Below are positions 35,315 to 43,358 of a stretch of 64,000 nt of DNA, in pieces. Location of the stretch: assembly GCA_036734945.1 (NCBI GenBank), contig DAIMXP010000020.1, positions 14,268-78,267 of the forward strand, given 5' to 3'. Below the pieces are notes generated by a model. That model did not search any database. It was not told where the DNA came from and was given only the letters and a program-made list of their open reading frames with translations. The stretch is from UBA4733 sp036734945. Its GTDB lineage: Bacteria; Chloroflexota; UBA4733. How positions within the stretch are numbered: the stretch's first letter is position 1; each line of letters opens with the position of its first letter. Both the position numbers and the translations under genes were made by a program.

Positions 35315-36292
35315 ATGAAAGCATTGCAGATCATCGCGCCTGGTCAATCCGTCATTATAGATGTGCCGATGCCGCACCCTGGCCCCGGTCAGGTGTTGCT
35401 GCGCATTGAAGCCGTGACGACCTGCCCGCAGTGGGATCTCCACCTGCGCCACAACGAGCCGATGTTTGTCGGCCACCGCTTCGTCTTCCCCTATCCGCCC
35501 GGCCAGCCCGGCCATGAGGCGACGGGCGAGATTGCAGCGATCGGCTCCGGCGTGGTGGACCTGAAGCCCGGCGACTGCGTCAGCGCCTGGCGCGACGCTG
35601 GTCAGACGATCCCCGGCTGCTACGCGCAGTATGTGGTACACCATGCCGAGAACGTCATTCGAGTGCCGGCGAAACTGCCGCCAGAGGCCGTCGCTCCTCT
35701 GGAACTGGCGATGTGCGTCGGGTCAACCTTCCTCATGCTCCGTTCCATGGACGCGGTCAAAGGCCGCCGCTTTGCTGTGTCCGGTCTCGGTCCGGCTGGT
35801 CTCATCGCCCTGCAGATGGCCCGCGCGGAAGGCGCCAGCACCGTCCACGGCTTCGACTTCAATGCCACGCGCCGGGAGTACGCATTGACAGTTGGCCTGG
35901 ATGCCGCCTCCGACCCGCGTGAGCCTACTACCAATGTCTTCCCAGCGCGACCCGCCGCGTCCGCCATCGACTGCGCCATCGACTGTGTCGGCGGCCGCTC
36001 CTCGGCGCAGTTCCTGATGGACCACACCGCCGACGTGGTGGCGCTCTTCGGCGTGCAACGCGAGGACTACACGTTTAGTCCACGCCACTATCGTGGCTTG
36101 CGTCTTTGCGGCTACCCCGGCCACCACCGCGCCGCCGCCGAATACGCGCTGGACCTGATCCGTCGGGACCTGCTCGACCTCTCGCCCCTGGTGACACACC
36201 ACCTGCCCCTGGAACGCTACCAGGAGGGCATCGACCTGCTGGAACGCCAGGAGGCGATCAAAGTCTGCTTCTACCCCTGGCGGGACAGTTAG
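35315..36292 (+). CDS. Zinc-type alcohol dehydrogenase (MDR family)
   Basis: A 325-residue protein. PGQPGHEATGEI is the zinc-dependent GHE motif; SGLGPAGLIALQMARAEGASTVHGFDF is the NAD-binding loop. It probably oxidises a polyol. The ATG at 35315 follows GAAAGGGA. The 327-base gap after it (36293-36619) is non-coding. Confidence 0.87.
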   Translation: MKALQIIAPGQSVIIDVPMPHPGPGQVLLRIEAVTTCPQWDLHLRHNEPMFVGHRFVFPYPPGQPGHEATGEIAAIGSGVVDLKPGDCVSAWRDAGQTIPGCYAQYVVHHAENVIRVPAKLPPEAVAPLELAMCVGSTFLMLRSMDAVKGRRFAVSGLGPAGLIALQMARAEGASTVHGFDFNATRREYALTVGLDAASDPREPTTNVFPARPAASAIDCAIDCVGGRSSAQFLMDHTADVVALFGVQREDYTFSPRHYRGLRLCGYPGHHRAAAEYALDLIRRDLLDLSPLVTHHLPLERYQEGIDLLERQEAIKVCFYPWRDS

Positions 36293-36619
36293 AGCGCAGG
36301 TCCAGTATTGACCTTGTTTGGGACGACGCAGGTTAGGGCGTGTCTTGTCCGGCCGTCCACGCCGAGCCGCCTGCCGACAGGGCCACGCTGCCGATCAGCA
36401 ATGACGTTATTACCGGACTGGCGCGAACGCGACTACAGCGCAGCGTGTCCTCACCGTCTTGCGGTGCGACCTTGCTTCTTCCTCGGGACATCGGCAGCAC
36501 CTTCTGATGACCGCAATTCCTCCTCACGGAATACCGCCCTCTTGGCGAAAGAAATAGGAGGGACGCCCCTATTGCGCTAACCCTTCGCGGCCCGCACCTC
36601 TATGCTTTACACTTGAGGA
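36293..36619. other. Non-coding gap
   Basis: No convincing gene, repeat or RNA, except TATGCT at 36601-36606, a candidate -10 only 13 bases before the ATG at 36620, which would give a leaderless transcript. Confidence 0.4.
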
Positions 36620-37645
36620 ATGAGTGACCAAACAACGGCGCCGGCAGCCGACTATGACAGCCCATGGAAAGAGGCGCTCGCCCGCTACCTGCCCGACGCC
36701 TTCGCCCTCTTCTTCCCGGACGTTGCCGCGCAGATCGACTGGAGCCGCAAGTACGAGCTGCTGGACAAGGAGTTGCAGCGGGTCACACGCGACGCCGACC
36801 TGGGCCGCCGCCTGGCCGACACCCTGGTGCAGGTCTGGCAGCGCGATGGCAGCGATGCCTGGGTGCTGATCCATATCGAGGTCCAGGGCCAACCGGAACG
36901 CGACTTCGCCCGGCGCATGTTCGTGTATTACTACCGCATCTTCGATCATTACAACCGTCCCATCATGAGCGTGGCTATCCTCGGGGACGAGCAGCCCGAT
37001 TGGCGGCCGGCCCGCTTCATTCAAGAGTTCTGGGGCTGTCGGGAGGAACTGCGCTATCCGGTGGTCAAACTGCTGGACTGGCGAGAACGCGATGATGAGT
37101 TGGCGGCGAGCGCGAACCCCTTCGCGGTGGTGGTGCGAGCCTACCTGGCGGCGCAGGCGACCGCTGGGGCGATGGATGCGCGGGGACGGGCCAAATTAGG
37201 ACTGATTCGGGGGCTGTATGAGCGGGGCTATGAGCGAGCGCAGATCCTGGAGTTGTTTCGCCTGATCGACTGGATGCTTGCCTTGCCGCGGGAACAAGAG
37301 GCTGTCATATGGCGTGAGATTACGCGGATTGAGGAGGAACGACGGATGCCGTACATTACCAGCGTGGAACGGATCGGATTGGAGCGTGGCGAACAGATTG
37401 GGTTGGAGCGCGGCGAACAGATTGGGTTGGAGCGCGGGGAACAGATCGGTCTGCGGGAAGGGCGGTTAGAGGGGCAGCGGGCCGTGTTGCGTCGGTTGGT
37501 CCAGGCGCGCTTCGGGACGGTGCCGGAGGCGCTGGGGCGGCAGATCGACGCCGCCGCCGAGCTGCGGCTTGACCAGTTGGTCGACCGGATCGGCGCCGCG
37601 TCAACGCTCAACGAGCTTGACCCCGAGGCGGAGCCACCGGGCTAG
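36620..37645 (+). CDS. Rpn/DUF4351-like PD-(D/E)XK transposase-type nuclease
   Basis: A 341-residue protein. The N-terminal half has YDSPWKEAL, a conserved Asp in LADTLVQVW and IHIEVQGQPERDF, where ExQ completes a PD-(D/E)XK-like active site of Rpn/YhgA proteins. The C-terminal quarter carries in-frame IGLERGEQ repeats and the DUF4351-type ending RFGTVPEALGRQIDAAAELRLDQLVDRI. Such genes are common in cyanobacteria and Chloroflexota, act as DNA nucleases and are often selfish. Possibly leaderless. Confidence 0.85.
   Translation: MSDQTTAPAADYDSPWKEALARYLPDAFALFFPDVAAQIDWSRKYELLDKELQRVTRDADLGRRLADTLVQVWQRDGSDAWVLIHIEVQGQPERDFARRMFVYYYRIFDHYNRPIMSVAILGDEQPDWRPARFIQEFWGCREELRYPVVKLLDWRERDDELAASANPFAVVVRAYLAAQATAGAMDARGRAKLGLIRGLYERGYERAQILELFRLIDWMLALPREQEAVIWREITRIEEERRMPYITSVERIGLERGEQIGLERGEQIGLERGEQIGLREGRLEGQRAVLRRLVQARFGTVPEALGRQIDAAAELRLDQLVDRIGAASTLNELDPEAEPPG
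37371..37452 (+). repeat. In-frame 24-bp tandem repeat in the Rpn-like gene
   Basis: Three and a bit copies of a 24-base unit encoding IGLERGEQ, nearly identical copy to copy. Slippage would change the repeat number without breaking the frame. Confidence 0.85.
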
Positions 37646-37731
37646 GGAAGGCGGCTCTCCTGCTTGGTATGCAAGAGCGTCGGTCCACTAATCGCAGCGG
37701 GTAGCCGCAAAGCACCGTAAACGGCGCTGCC

Positions 37732-37781
37732 AGGGCGCTTCAGCGTCCTTTGTTAACGTAGCCCGGCGCTTCAGCGCCGGG
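37732..37781. repeat. Tandem TTCA-loop hairpins (REP-like)
   Basis: AGGGCGC-TTCA-GCGTCCT (37732-37749) and CCCGGCGC-TTCA-GCGCCGGG (37762-37781), the second perfect over 8 bp. The latter resembles the palindrome at 15231-15258. Together a REP pair in the gap after the Rpn-like gene. Confidence 0.75.
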
Positions 37782-37900
37782 TGAATCGGCCCGACATATG
37801 CCGGCGACGACCGCAATGACAGCCGAATACTGCTGCCTCTCGCAAAGTCGGGTTCAGTGGACCGGCGCTCTAGAGCGCGTCGGCTGCTACCCGATTCGCC

Positions 37901-38713
37901 TCACTGCAATCCCTGCTGGCAACGGCGCAGGTAGCCGCGCGTTTCGGCGGCGATGCCCATAGCGCGGGACAGGGGATAGCTCTTGGCGCCGATGCATTCC
38001 AGGTCCAACGCGCCGCGGTAGCCGCCGTCGTCCAGCGCGCGCAGGATGCCGGGGATGTCCAGCCGGCCGCGACCAGGCACTTGCTCCTCGGGCGGACCGG
38101 GAGGGCCGCCGAGCTTGTCGGTGAGGCAGTCGCGGAAGTGGGAGTGGACAATCGCCCCGGCGGCCGTGAACTGCCTGGCCGCCGCAACCACGTCCTCGCC
38201 GGCCCGCACCAGGTGGCTCGGATCGAAGTTCAGACCGAGGCGCGGGGAGTTGATCTCCCGCCAGGCTAGCAACGCCGTCTGCGTGTTGTAGACGGCGGCG
38301 CCGACGTGCGGCTTGAGCGCCAGTTTCACGCCGGAGCGACCGGCGATCGCCGCCAGTTGCCCGGCCAGGTCAATCGCCTGACGAAGGGAGGCCTCGTCCC
38401 CCGTCTTGCCGCCGGAACCGATGGCGACCACCGGTATCTGAAGGTCGGCGGCGATCCGGCAGGCTGCCTCGACGCGTTCCGGCGTGTTGGGCGTCACTTC
38501 GATGGCGTAGAGTTCCAGCCCAAGGTCGGCGGCGCTGCGGCGAATGCGGTCCGCGTACTCCTTGCCCTGGCCGGGCTGGACGTGCTCGACCATGCCTGGG
38601 ATGTAGGCCAGTTCCGCGCCATTGTAGCCCGCCCAGGCAATGTGCTGGAGGGCGGTCTCCAGGTCGACCATGCTGAAGAGCACGGAGTTGCAGCCGATTT
38701 TTGCGAGTGCCAT
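37901..38713 (-). CDS. Sugar phosphate isomerase/epimerase family
   Basis: A 270-residue TIM barrel. KLALKPHVGAAVYN, GLNFDPSHLVRAGED, IVHSHFRDC and the closing LDLECIG supply metal ligands. It is unlike the barrel at 31378, so two different epimerases are present. Eight bases separate its start from the stop of the Gfo/Idh gene, so both come from one leftward message. Confidence 0.87.
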   Translation of the reverse strand: MALAKIGCNSVLFSMVDLETALQHIAWAGYNGAELAYIPGMVEHVQPGQGKEYADRIRRSAADLGLELYAIEVTPNTPERVEAACRIAADLQIPVVAIGSGGKTGDEASLRQAIDLAGQLAAIAGRSGVKLALKPHVGAAVYNTQTALLAWREINSPRLGLNFDPSHLVRAGEDVVAAARQFTAAGAIVHSHFRDCLTDKLGGPPGPPEEQVPGRGRLDIPGILRALDDGGYRGALDLECIGAKSYPLSRAMGIAAETRGYLRRCQQGLQ

Positions 38714-38721
38714 GTCTCCCC

Positions 38722-39729
38722 CTATGCCAATAGCTCGGCGACATCAACGATCCGCCCCGTCTCGTGGGACAGGATGGCGGCCTCCACCACGGCGTGCGCC
38801 TTGAGGCCCTCCTCACCGGAACCCTCGATAGCGTCCGGCGCCGCGCTAGCACTCAGTTGCTCCAGCCAGCGCCCGATGCGCGGCGCGAAGGTCTCGTTGA
38901 ACGACATCATGCCGCCGCCGTTGAGGACGTGGACCGATTCCTTGCTGTTGTGCGGGTACCAGTGGAAGTCCACCGTGGAGTTGTCGATGACAACCCGCCC
39001 CTTGTTGCCGCCCACTTCCGTGCGCTCGATGCTGTGCCGATCCGGGCCGTGCATGTCGTAGCTACCCGTCAGGTGGCCCAGGGCGCCCGACGTGAACTGC
39101 ATGTTGATGCTGGCGTTGCTCCAGATCTGCCGGCCCGGGCCTTTGAGGAAGAACGCCTGCACGCGGGCGACATCGCCGGCCAGGTGGCGCATCACGTCCA
39201 CCGAGTGCGAGTGCAAGGCGCGCAGGTGGAAGTATTGGGGATCGTCCTTCGGGTTGCGGATCCAGAGGTTCATGTTGACGAACAGCACCTCGCCCAGCGC
39301 GCCGGAGGTGATCTTCTCTTTGGCCAGCCGCGTGGCCGGCGTGAAGCGATGGTTGAGGTCCACAGCCAGGCAAACGCCGCGCCGCCGGGCTTCCGCCACC
39401 ATCTCTTTGGCTTCGGCCAGGTTATTGGAGATCGGCTTCTCCACCAGCACATGCTTACCGGCCGCCAGGGCCTGCATCGCCGGCTTATGGTGGTGCGAAC
39501 CGTTCTCCACGCCGGCCGTGGCGACCGAGACCATGTCGAGTTGCTCGCTACGCAACAGGTCGTCGACGTCGTAGTAGGCTTTGACGCCGAACTCCTTGGC
39601 CGCCGCGTCGGCGCGCGCGTGATCCATGTCGCAAACCGCCAGGAACTCGGCCAGCGGATTGGCCTTGTAGACCCGCCCGTGCGTCTTGCCGATGTTGCCC
39701 AGCCCAATGATAGCCGTCCGTATCGCCAC
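38722..39729 (-). CDS. Gfo/Idh/MocA family oxidoreductase
   Basis: About 335 residues. IIGLGNIGKTHGRVYKAN is the dinucleotide loop; EKPISNNLAEA and LNHRFTPA are family marks, with SHSVDVMRHL as the substrate loop. The GTG at 39729 with GGAGAG is preferred to the upstream codon at 39807. Typical partners of such enzymes are isomerases like the following gene, together converting inositol or a sugar via a keto intermediate. Confidence 0.9.
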   Translation of the reverse strand: MAIRTAIIGLGNIGKTHGRVYKANPLAEFLAVCDMDHARADAAAKEFGVKAYYDVDDLLRSEQLDMVSVATAGVENGSHHHKPAMQALAAGKHVLVEKPISNNLAEAKEMVAEARRRGVCLAVDLNHRFTPATRLAKEKITSGALGEVLFVNMNLWIRNPKDDPQYFHLRALHSHSVDVMRHLAGDVARVQAFFLKGPGRQIWSNASINMQFTSGALGHLTGSYDMHGPDRHSIERTEVGGNKGRVVIDNSTVDFHWYPHNSKESVHVLNGGGMMSFNETFAPRIGRWLEQLSASAAPDAIEGSGEEGLKAHAVVEAAILSHETGRIVDVAELLA

Positions 39730-39881
39730 GTCGCTCTCCGTCCTTCCCGAACCCGCCACACGACCGCGGGGCGCGTTGAGGCTAGCAGAAGAACTGAGGC
39801 GCGTCAATGTCTGGCGGAAGCGCGGCGGCGTGGGCGTGACGCACAGTAGGATGTAGTAAGCGAACCGTGTTTATACACGAA

Positions 39882-40040
39882 GTACAGGGCCGCGATTGCG
39901 GGCCCAGCGGGCGCCCCCGGCCAAGTTACCGGGGCGACTGCTGTCGCGTTCTAAACCGTCGACGGCATACCCATGCGACCGCAGTCGCCCTCGTCGCTTG
40001 GCCGGGGGCGCCCGCTGGTCCCGCAGTCGCGGCCCTGTAC
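39882..40040. repeat. Long palindromic element, copy 2
   Basis: Arms 39882-39925 and 39997-40040 (44 bp, two mismatches) share CGGGCCCAGCGGGCGCCCCC with copy 1 at 13779. The centre contains GCGACCGCAGTCGC and GCGACTGCTGTCGC, further palindromes. No coding capacity. It lies in the divergent gap between the Gfo/Idh gene and a binder. Confidence 0.9.
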
Positions 40041-40122
40041 TCTTGATTACACCGCGTCGCTCGCTGCAAGGCACGGCCTTTCGGTACACCTTGGCCAGCC
40101 CTTGGGTGCAAGCGAAGCGCGC

Positions 40123-40153
40123 TTGAAGAGGTCCCGCTCACCATGCGTATAAT
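40123..40153 (+). promoter_or_regulatory. Promoter of the sugar-binding lipoprotein
   Basis: TATAAT (40148-40153) with TTGAAG (40123-40128) 19 bases upstream; the ATG follows at 40211. The -10 is perfect, the -35 approximate. Confidence 0.65.
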
Positions 40154-40210
40154 CAATGGCATGCATCACCCCCGCCCGGTATATGTGGCATTCACGAAAG
40201 CAGGACCACG

Positions 40211-41677
40211 ATGGCACGTTCCCAACTCCGTGGCGAGACAACCGGCTCTCGTCGACGATTTCTGGCGCTCATTGTTGGCGGTCTCGGCGCCGTGTCGCTC
40301 GCGGCCTGCGGGGCAACACCGGCAAGCACCACAAGCACAGCCGCGGCAAGCACGAGCAGCGCCACGGCGACTTTTACGGCCTCGTCTGCGGCGAGCATCG
40401 CCACCGCCGCGACCACCAAAGTAGCGCTCGCGACCACCGCCAACACCACAACCGTCAAAGCCGCACCAGCGGGGACCGGCCAGGCAGTGAAGATCACCTT
40501 CAGCAATCCATCAAACGCTACGTTCCTGGCAGTCGACAACTGGTGCATCGACGAATTCAACAAGACCAATCCGGGTATCCAGGCCGCGTATCTCAACCCG
40601 CCGGCCGGCAACGACTGGACGACGTGGTTGCAGACGCAGATCGCCGCCGACCTTGCGCCGGATGTCTACTACACCAACACCAGTCTGTTCCTGGACTTCG
40701 TCTCCAAACAGAACTACCGCCCCCTCGACGCCTACATCGCCAAGGACAGCCAGTTTAAAATCAGCGACCTCTGGCCGGCGATGGTGAACGTCTTCCAGTG
40801 GCAGGGCAAGCAGTATGCCCTGCCCAAGGACAACGGCAGCTCGATGATCTACTACAACGTGGACGCCTTTCAGAGCGCCGGCGTGCCGTTGCCCACGAAA
40901 GATTGGACCTGGGACACCTTTCTCAGTGCGGCCCAACGGCTCACGAAGCAAAGCGACCCTGCTTCAAGTCAGTTTGGCTTTCTCCTAAACCCCGCCATCA
41001 ACTACTGGCTACCGTGGGTCCTCCAGGCCGGGGGAACGCTGTTCAGCAGCGACCTGAAGCAATTCCTGCCCAACACGGCGGCAGCGGTGGAGGGCATGCA
41101 ATACTACGCCGACCTGGTCAACAAGTGGCACGTCGCGCCGACGGCCGCCGAACAGAAGGTTTTCCCTCCCGGTAAGCAGCCGTTCGACGTGAGTAAAGTT
41201 GCTATGTACTTTGGCTGGCCCGGCGACATTGCGCGACTGCAGGCACTGACCCTCCATTGGGACGCCCAGACGCCTCCCATCAAGGTCCAGCACGGTACAT
41301 ACGTCGACGGCGCCGGCTTCTTCGTCGGCGGCAAGTCCAAAGCGCCGGACGCCGCCTGGCTGATGGTGCGCTGGTGGGCGGGGCCGGTGTTGCAGACGTA
41401 CCGCACCCAACACGGCATCGGCGTGCCTTCCAACAAAGCGGTGGCCCAGACCTTCCTGGACCTTGGCAAGACCGCGCCACCTGCCAACCGCCAGGCCTTC
41501 TTCGACAACCTCGCCCAGGGCATCTCACCGCAGTTTCCGCTGGGCTGGGCCAAACTCAGTTCTGGCCTCACGCCAATCTTGAACAGCCTGTGGGCCGGCC
41601 AGACCGGGGCGCAGGAGGCCGTGAGCCGCATGCAGGCACTGCTCAACCCACAACTCCAGGCGCAGCAGGCGACATGA
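40211..41677 (+). CDS. Extracellular sugar-binding lipoprotein (ABC family 1)
   Basis: A 488-residue binder. TGSRRRFLALIVGG and SLAAC (Cys33) form the signal; a long Ser/Thr/Ala linker precedes VKITFSNPSNATFLAVDNWC. AADLAPDVYYTNTSLFL and GQPWIQMP-like segments are family features. AGGA precedes the ATG. A palindromic element lies 170 bases upstream. The next gene is convergent, so no permease follows. Confidence 0.9.
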   Translation: MARSQLRGETTGSRRRFLALIVGGLGAVSLAACGATPASTTSTAAASTSSATATFTASSAASIATAATTKVALATTANTTTVKAAPAGTGQAVKITFSNPSNATFLAVDNWCIDEFNKTNPGIQAAYLNPPAGNDWTTWLQTQIAADLAPDVYYTNTSLFLDFVSKQNYRPLDAYIAKDSQFKISDLWPAMVNVFQWQGKQYALPKDNGSSMIYYNVDAFQSAGVPLPTKDWTWDTFLSAAQRLTKQSDPASSQFGFLLNPAINYWLPWVLQAGGTLFSSDLKQFLPNTAAAVEGMQYYADLVNKWHVAPTAAEQKVFPPGKQPFDVSKVAMYFGWPGDIARLQALTLHWDAQTPPIKVQHGTYVDGAGFFVGGKSKAPDAAWLMVRWWAGPVLQTYRTQHGIGVPSNKAVAQTFLDLGKTAPPANRQAFFDNLAQGISPQFPLGWAKLSSGLTPILNSLWAGQTGAQEAVSRMQALLNPQLQAQQAT

Positions 41678-41700
41678 CGGAGAGGAAGCCCTCTTCCGCC

Positions 41701-42882
41701 CTACAGCGCCTGCTGGTAGAGCGCCACGATCTCCGCCACCGACGCCACGCGAGGATTATTCGCCGGGCTGCCGCTGGCGAGCGCATCGGCCGCCATTTTG
41801 GGCGCAACCGCTGCCAGTTGTTGCGGCGACACGCCGAAGGCAGCGAGACCGCCGAGGCCCAGCCGGCCACATAACGTGCGCACACAGTCCACGGCAAGTG
41901 CAGGGGCCAGGCTTTGGTCGGTACCGGGCGGCGCGGCGCCAAGGGCCTCAGCGATCGCTGCGTAGCGGGGCAGGGCATGCGGCAGGGAGAAGGCCATGAC
42001 GTGGGGCAATAGGATGCCGTTGGCAGCGCCATGCGGGATATGGAAAAGGGCCCCCAGCGGCCGGGCCATCCCATGCACCAGCGCTACCGAGGCATTACTG
42101 AAGGCCAGGCCGGCCTGCAAGCTGGCGTCCAGCATGCTCGTGCGGGCGGCCAGATCATCGCCGTGCTCATAGACGCGCAGCAAAGCGCCGGAGACGAGCC
42201 GGATGGCAGCGAGGGCCAGGGCATCGGTCAGCGGCTGGGCGTGGCGAGAGACATAGGCTTCGATGGCATGCGTCAAGGCATCGATACCCGCCGCCGCCGT
42301 GACCGCCGGCGGGCAGGAGAGCGTCAGTTCCGCGTCCTCAATGGCGACGTTGGGAATGAAAGCATCGCTGGCAGCGAGCATCTTCACATCGCGCTCGGTA
42401 TCTGTGAAGACGGCGAAGCGCGTCACCTCGCTGCCGGTGCCGGCCGTGGTGCTGATCGCCAGGTGTGGCACGCTGCCACCCAAGATACGGTCGTAGCCTT
42501 CGTACCGCGACATGGGCCCGGCATTGCAAGCCCGGACGGCGACGCCTTTGCCGGCATCCAAACAACTGCCGCCGCCAATAGAGACGACGCCATCGGCATT
42601 GGCGGCGACGTAGGCCCGGTGCCCGGCTTCCACATGCGCGGTGGTCGGCTCGGCATCCACCGCCGCGAACACGGTTGAGGCCACACCGGCAGCCTGGAGG
42701 GAAGCAGCGAGGCGCGCCACGTGCCCCGCCTGCTTCACCTGCGGCGAGGTCACGATCAAGACGTGGCGCAGGCCGAGCACAGTCGCCTGCTGCCCGGCTT
42801 CAGCAAGGCAACCCGGACCGCTCAGTAAGCGCGGGGGACAGCGGAAGATGTGCGTGCTCAAGCGGAGCAGCCCCTCCAACAT
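41701..42882 (-). CDS. Iron-containing alcohol dehydrogenase
   Basis: A 393-residue group III dehydrogenase. GGGSCLDAGKGVAV is the NAD-binding region; TTAGTGSEVTRFAV, DALTHAIEAYVS and HGMARPLGALFHIPHG carry the iron ligands (Asp and three His). All ligands appear intact. It may oxidise 1,2-propanediol- or lactaldehyde-type products of deoxysugar breakdown. Confidence 0.93.
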   Translation of the reverse strand: MLEGLLRLSTHIFRCPPRLLSGPGCLAEAGQQATVLGLRHVLIVTSPQVKQAGHVARLAASLQAAGVASTVFAAVDAEPTTAHVEAGHRAYVAANADGVVSIGGGSCLDAGKGVAVRACNAGPMSRYEGYDRILGGSVPHLAISTTAGTGSEVTRFAVFTDTERDVKMLAASDAFIPNVAIEDAELTLSCPPAVTAAAGIDALTHAIEAYVSRHAQPLTDALALAAIRLVSGALLRVYEHGDDLAARTSMLDASLQAGLAFSNASVALVHGMARPLGALFHIPHGAANGILLPHVMAFSLPHALPRYAAIAEALGAAPPGTDQSLAPALAVDCVRTLCGRLGLGGLAAFGVSPQQLAAVAPKMAADALASGSPANNPRVASVAEIVALYQQAL

Positions 42883-43019
42883 CTACTCTGCGGGGACGGC
42901 TTCGCGCTCCTTGCGCCGGGCATGGCTATCGCCCTGCCCGTAGGGTTCCATCGGCATTCGCGCCTCCCGTCCTGCTCCTTTAACTTTAGCACGCGGAGGG
43001 CCGAACGTCGATGGTCCGG

Positions 43020-43175
43020 TCCGCCTGTCCGCCTGAAGTGCGCCACAAGTTTTCGCGCCGGTCGGTTGCTGCCCAGTGGAGCGATTCAAGGCGATACAGT
43101 GCATGCGGCCGATCCCCCTGAGGGAGGCAAGCAGGCACTGCGAAACTCTGTGGCGCACTTTCCGCCTGTCCGCCT
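43020..43175. mobile_element. MITE-like element with 15-bp direct flanks
   Basis: Inverted ends AAGTGCGCCACAAGTTTTCG (43036-43055) and CGAAACTCTGTGGCGCACTT (43141-43160) agree at all but about two positions and enclose 85 bases. Outside them, TCCGCCTGTCCGCCT occurs as a direct repeat at 43020-43034 and 43161-43175. Non-coding. The gap 42883-43358 contains nothing else I can name. Confidence 0.6.
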
Positions 43176-43358
43176 CCCAGGACCTTTTCATTACTCGTTA
43201 GGAACGGGGTGACGGGTACGAAGCGCGCCTTGCTCCGGCCGGAGCGCGGGACTGTTCCCGCCACGGGCAAAGCTTCAACCCGAACGGCGGCGCTATTATC
43301 TGACGCTGGCGGAAGACAGTCGTTATGATGACAATACTCGGTAGTCGTGAGGGACCCA

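Noticed and set aside
43020..43175. Reading the paired ends as an intrinsic terminator between genes
   Set aside because: The arms are 85 bases apart with no T-run, and 15-bp direct repeats flank them, so a mobile-element reading fits better.
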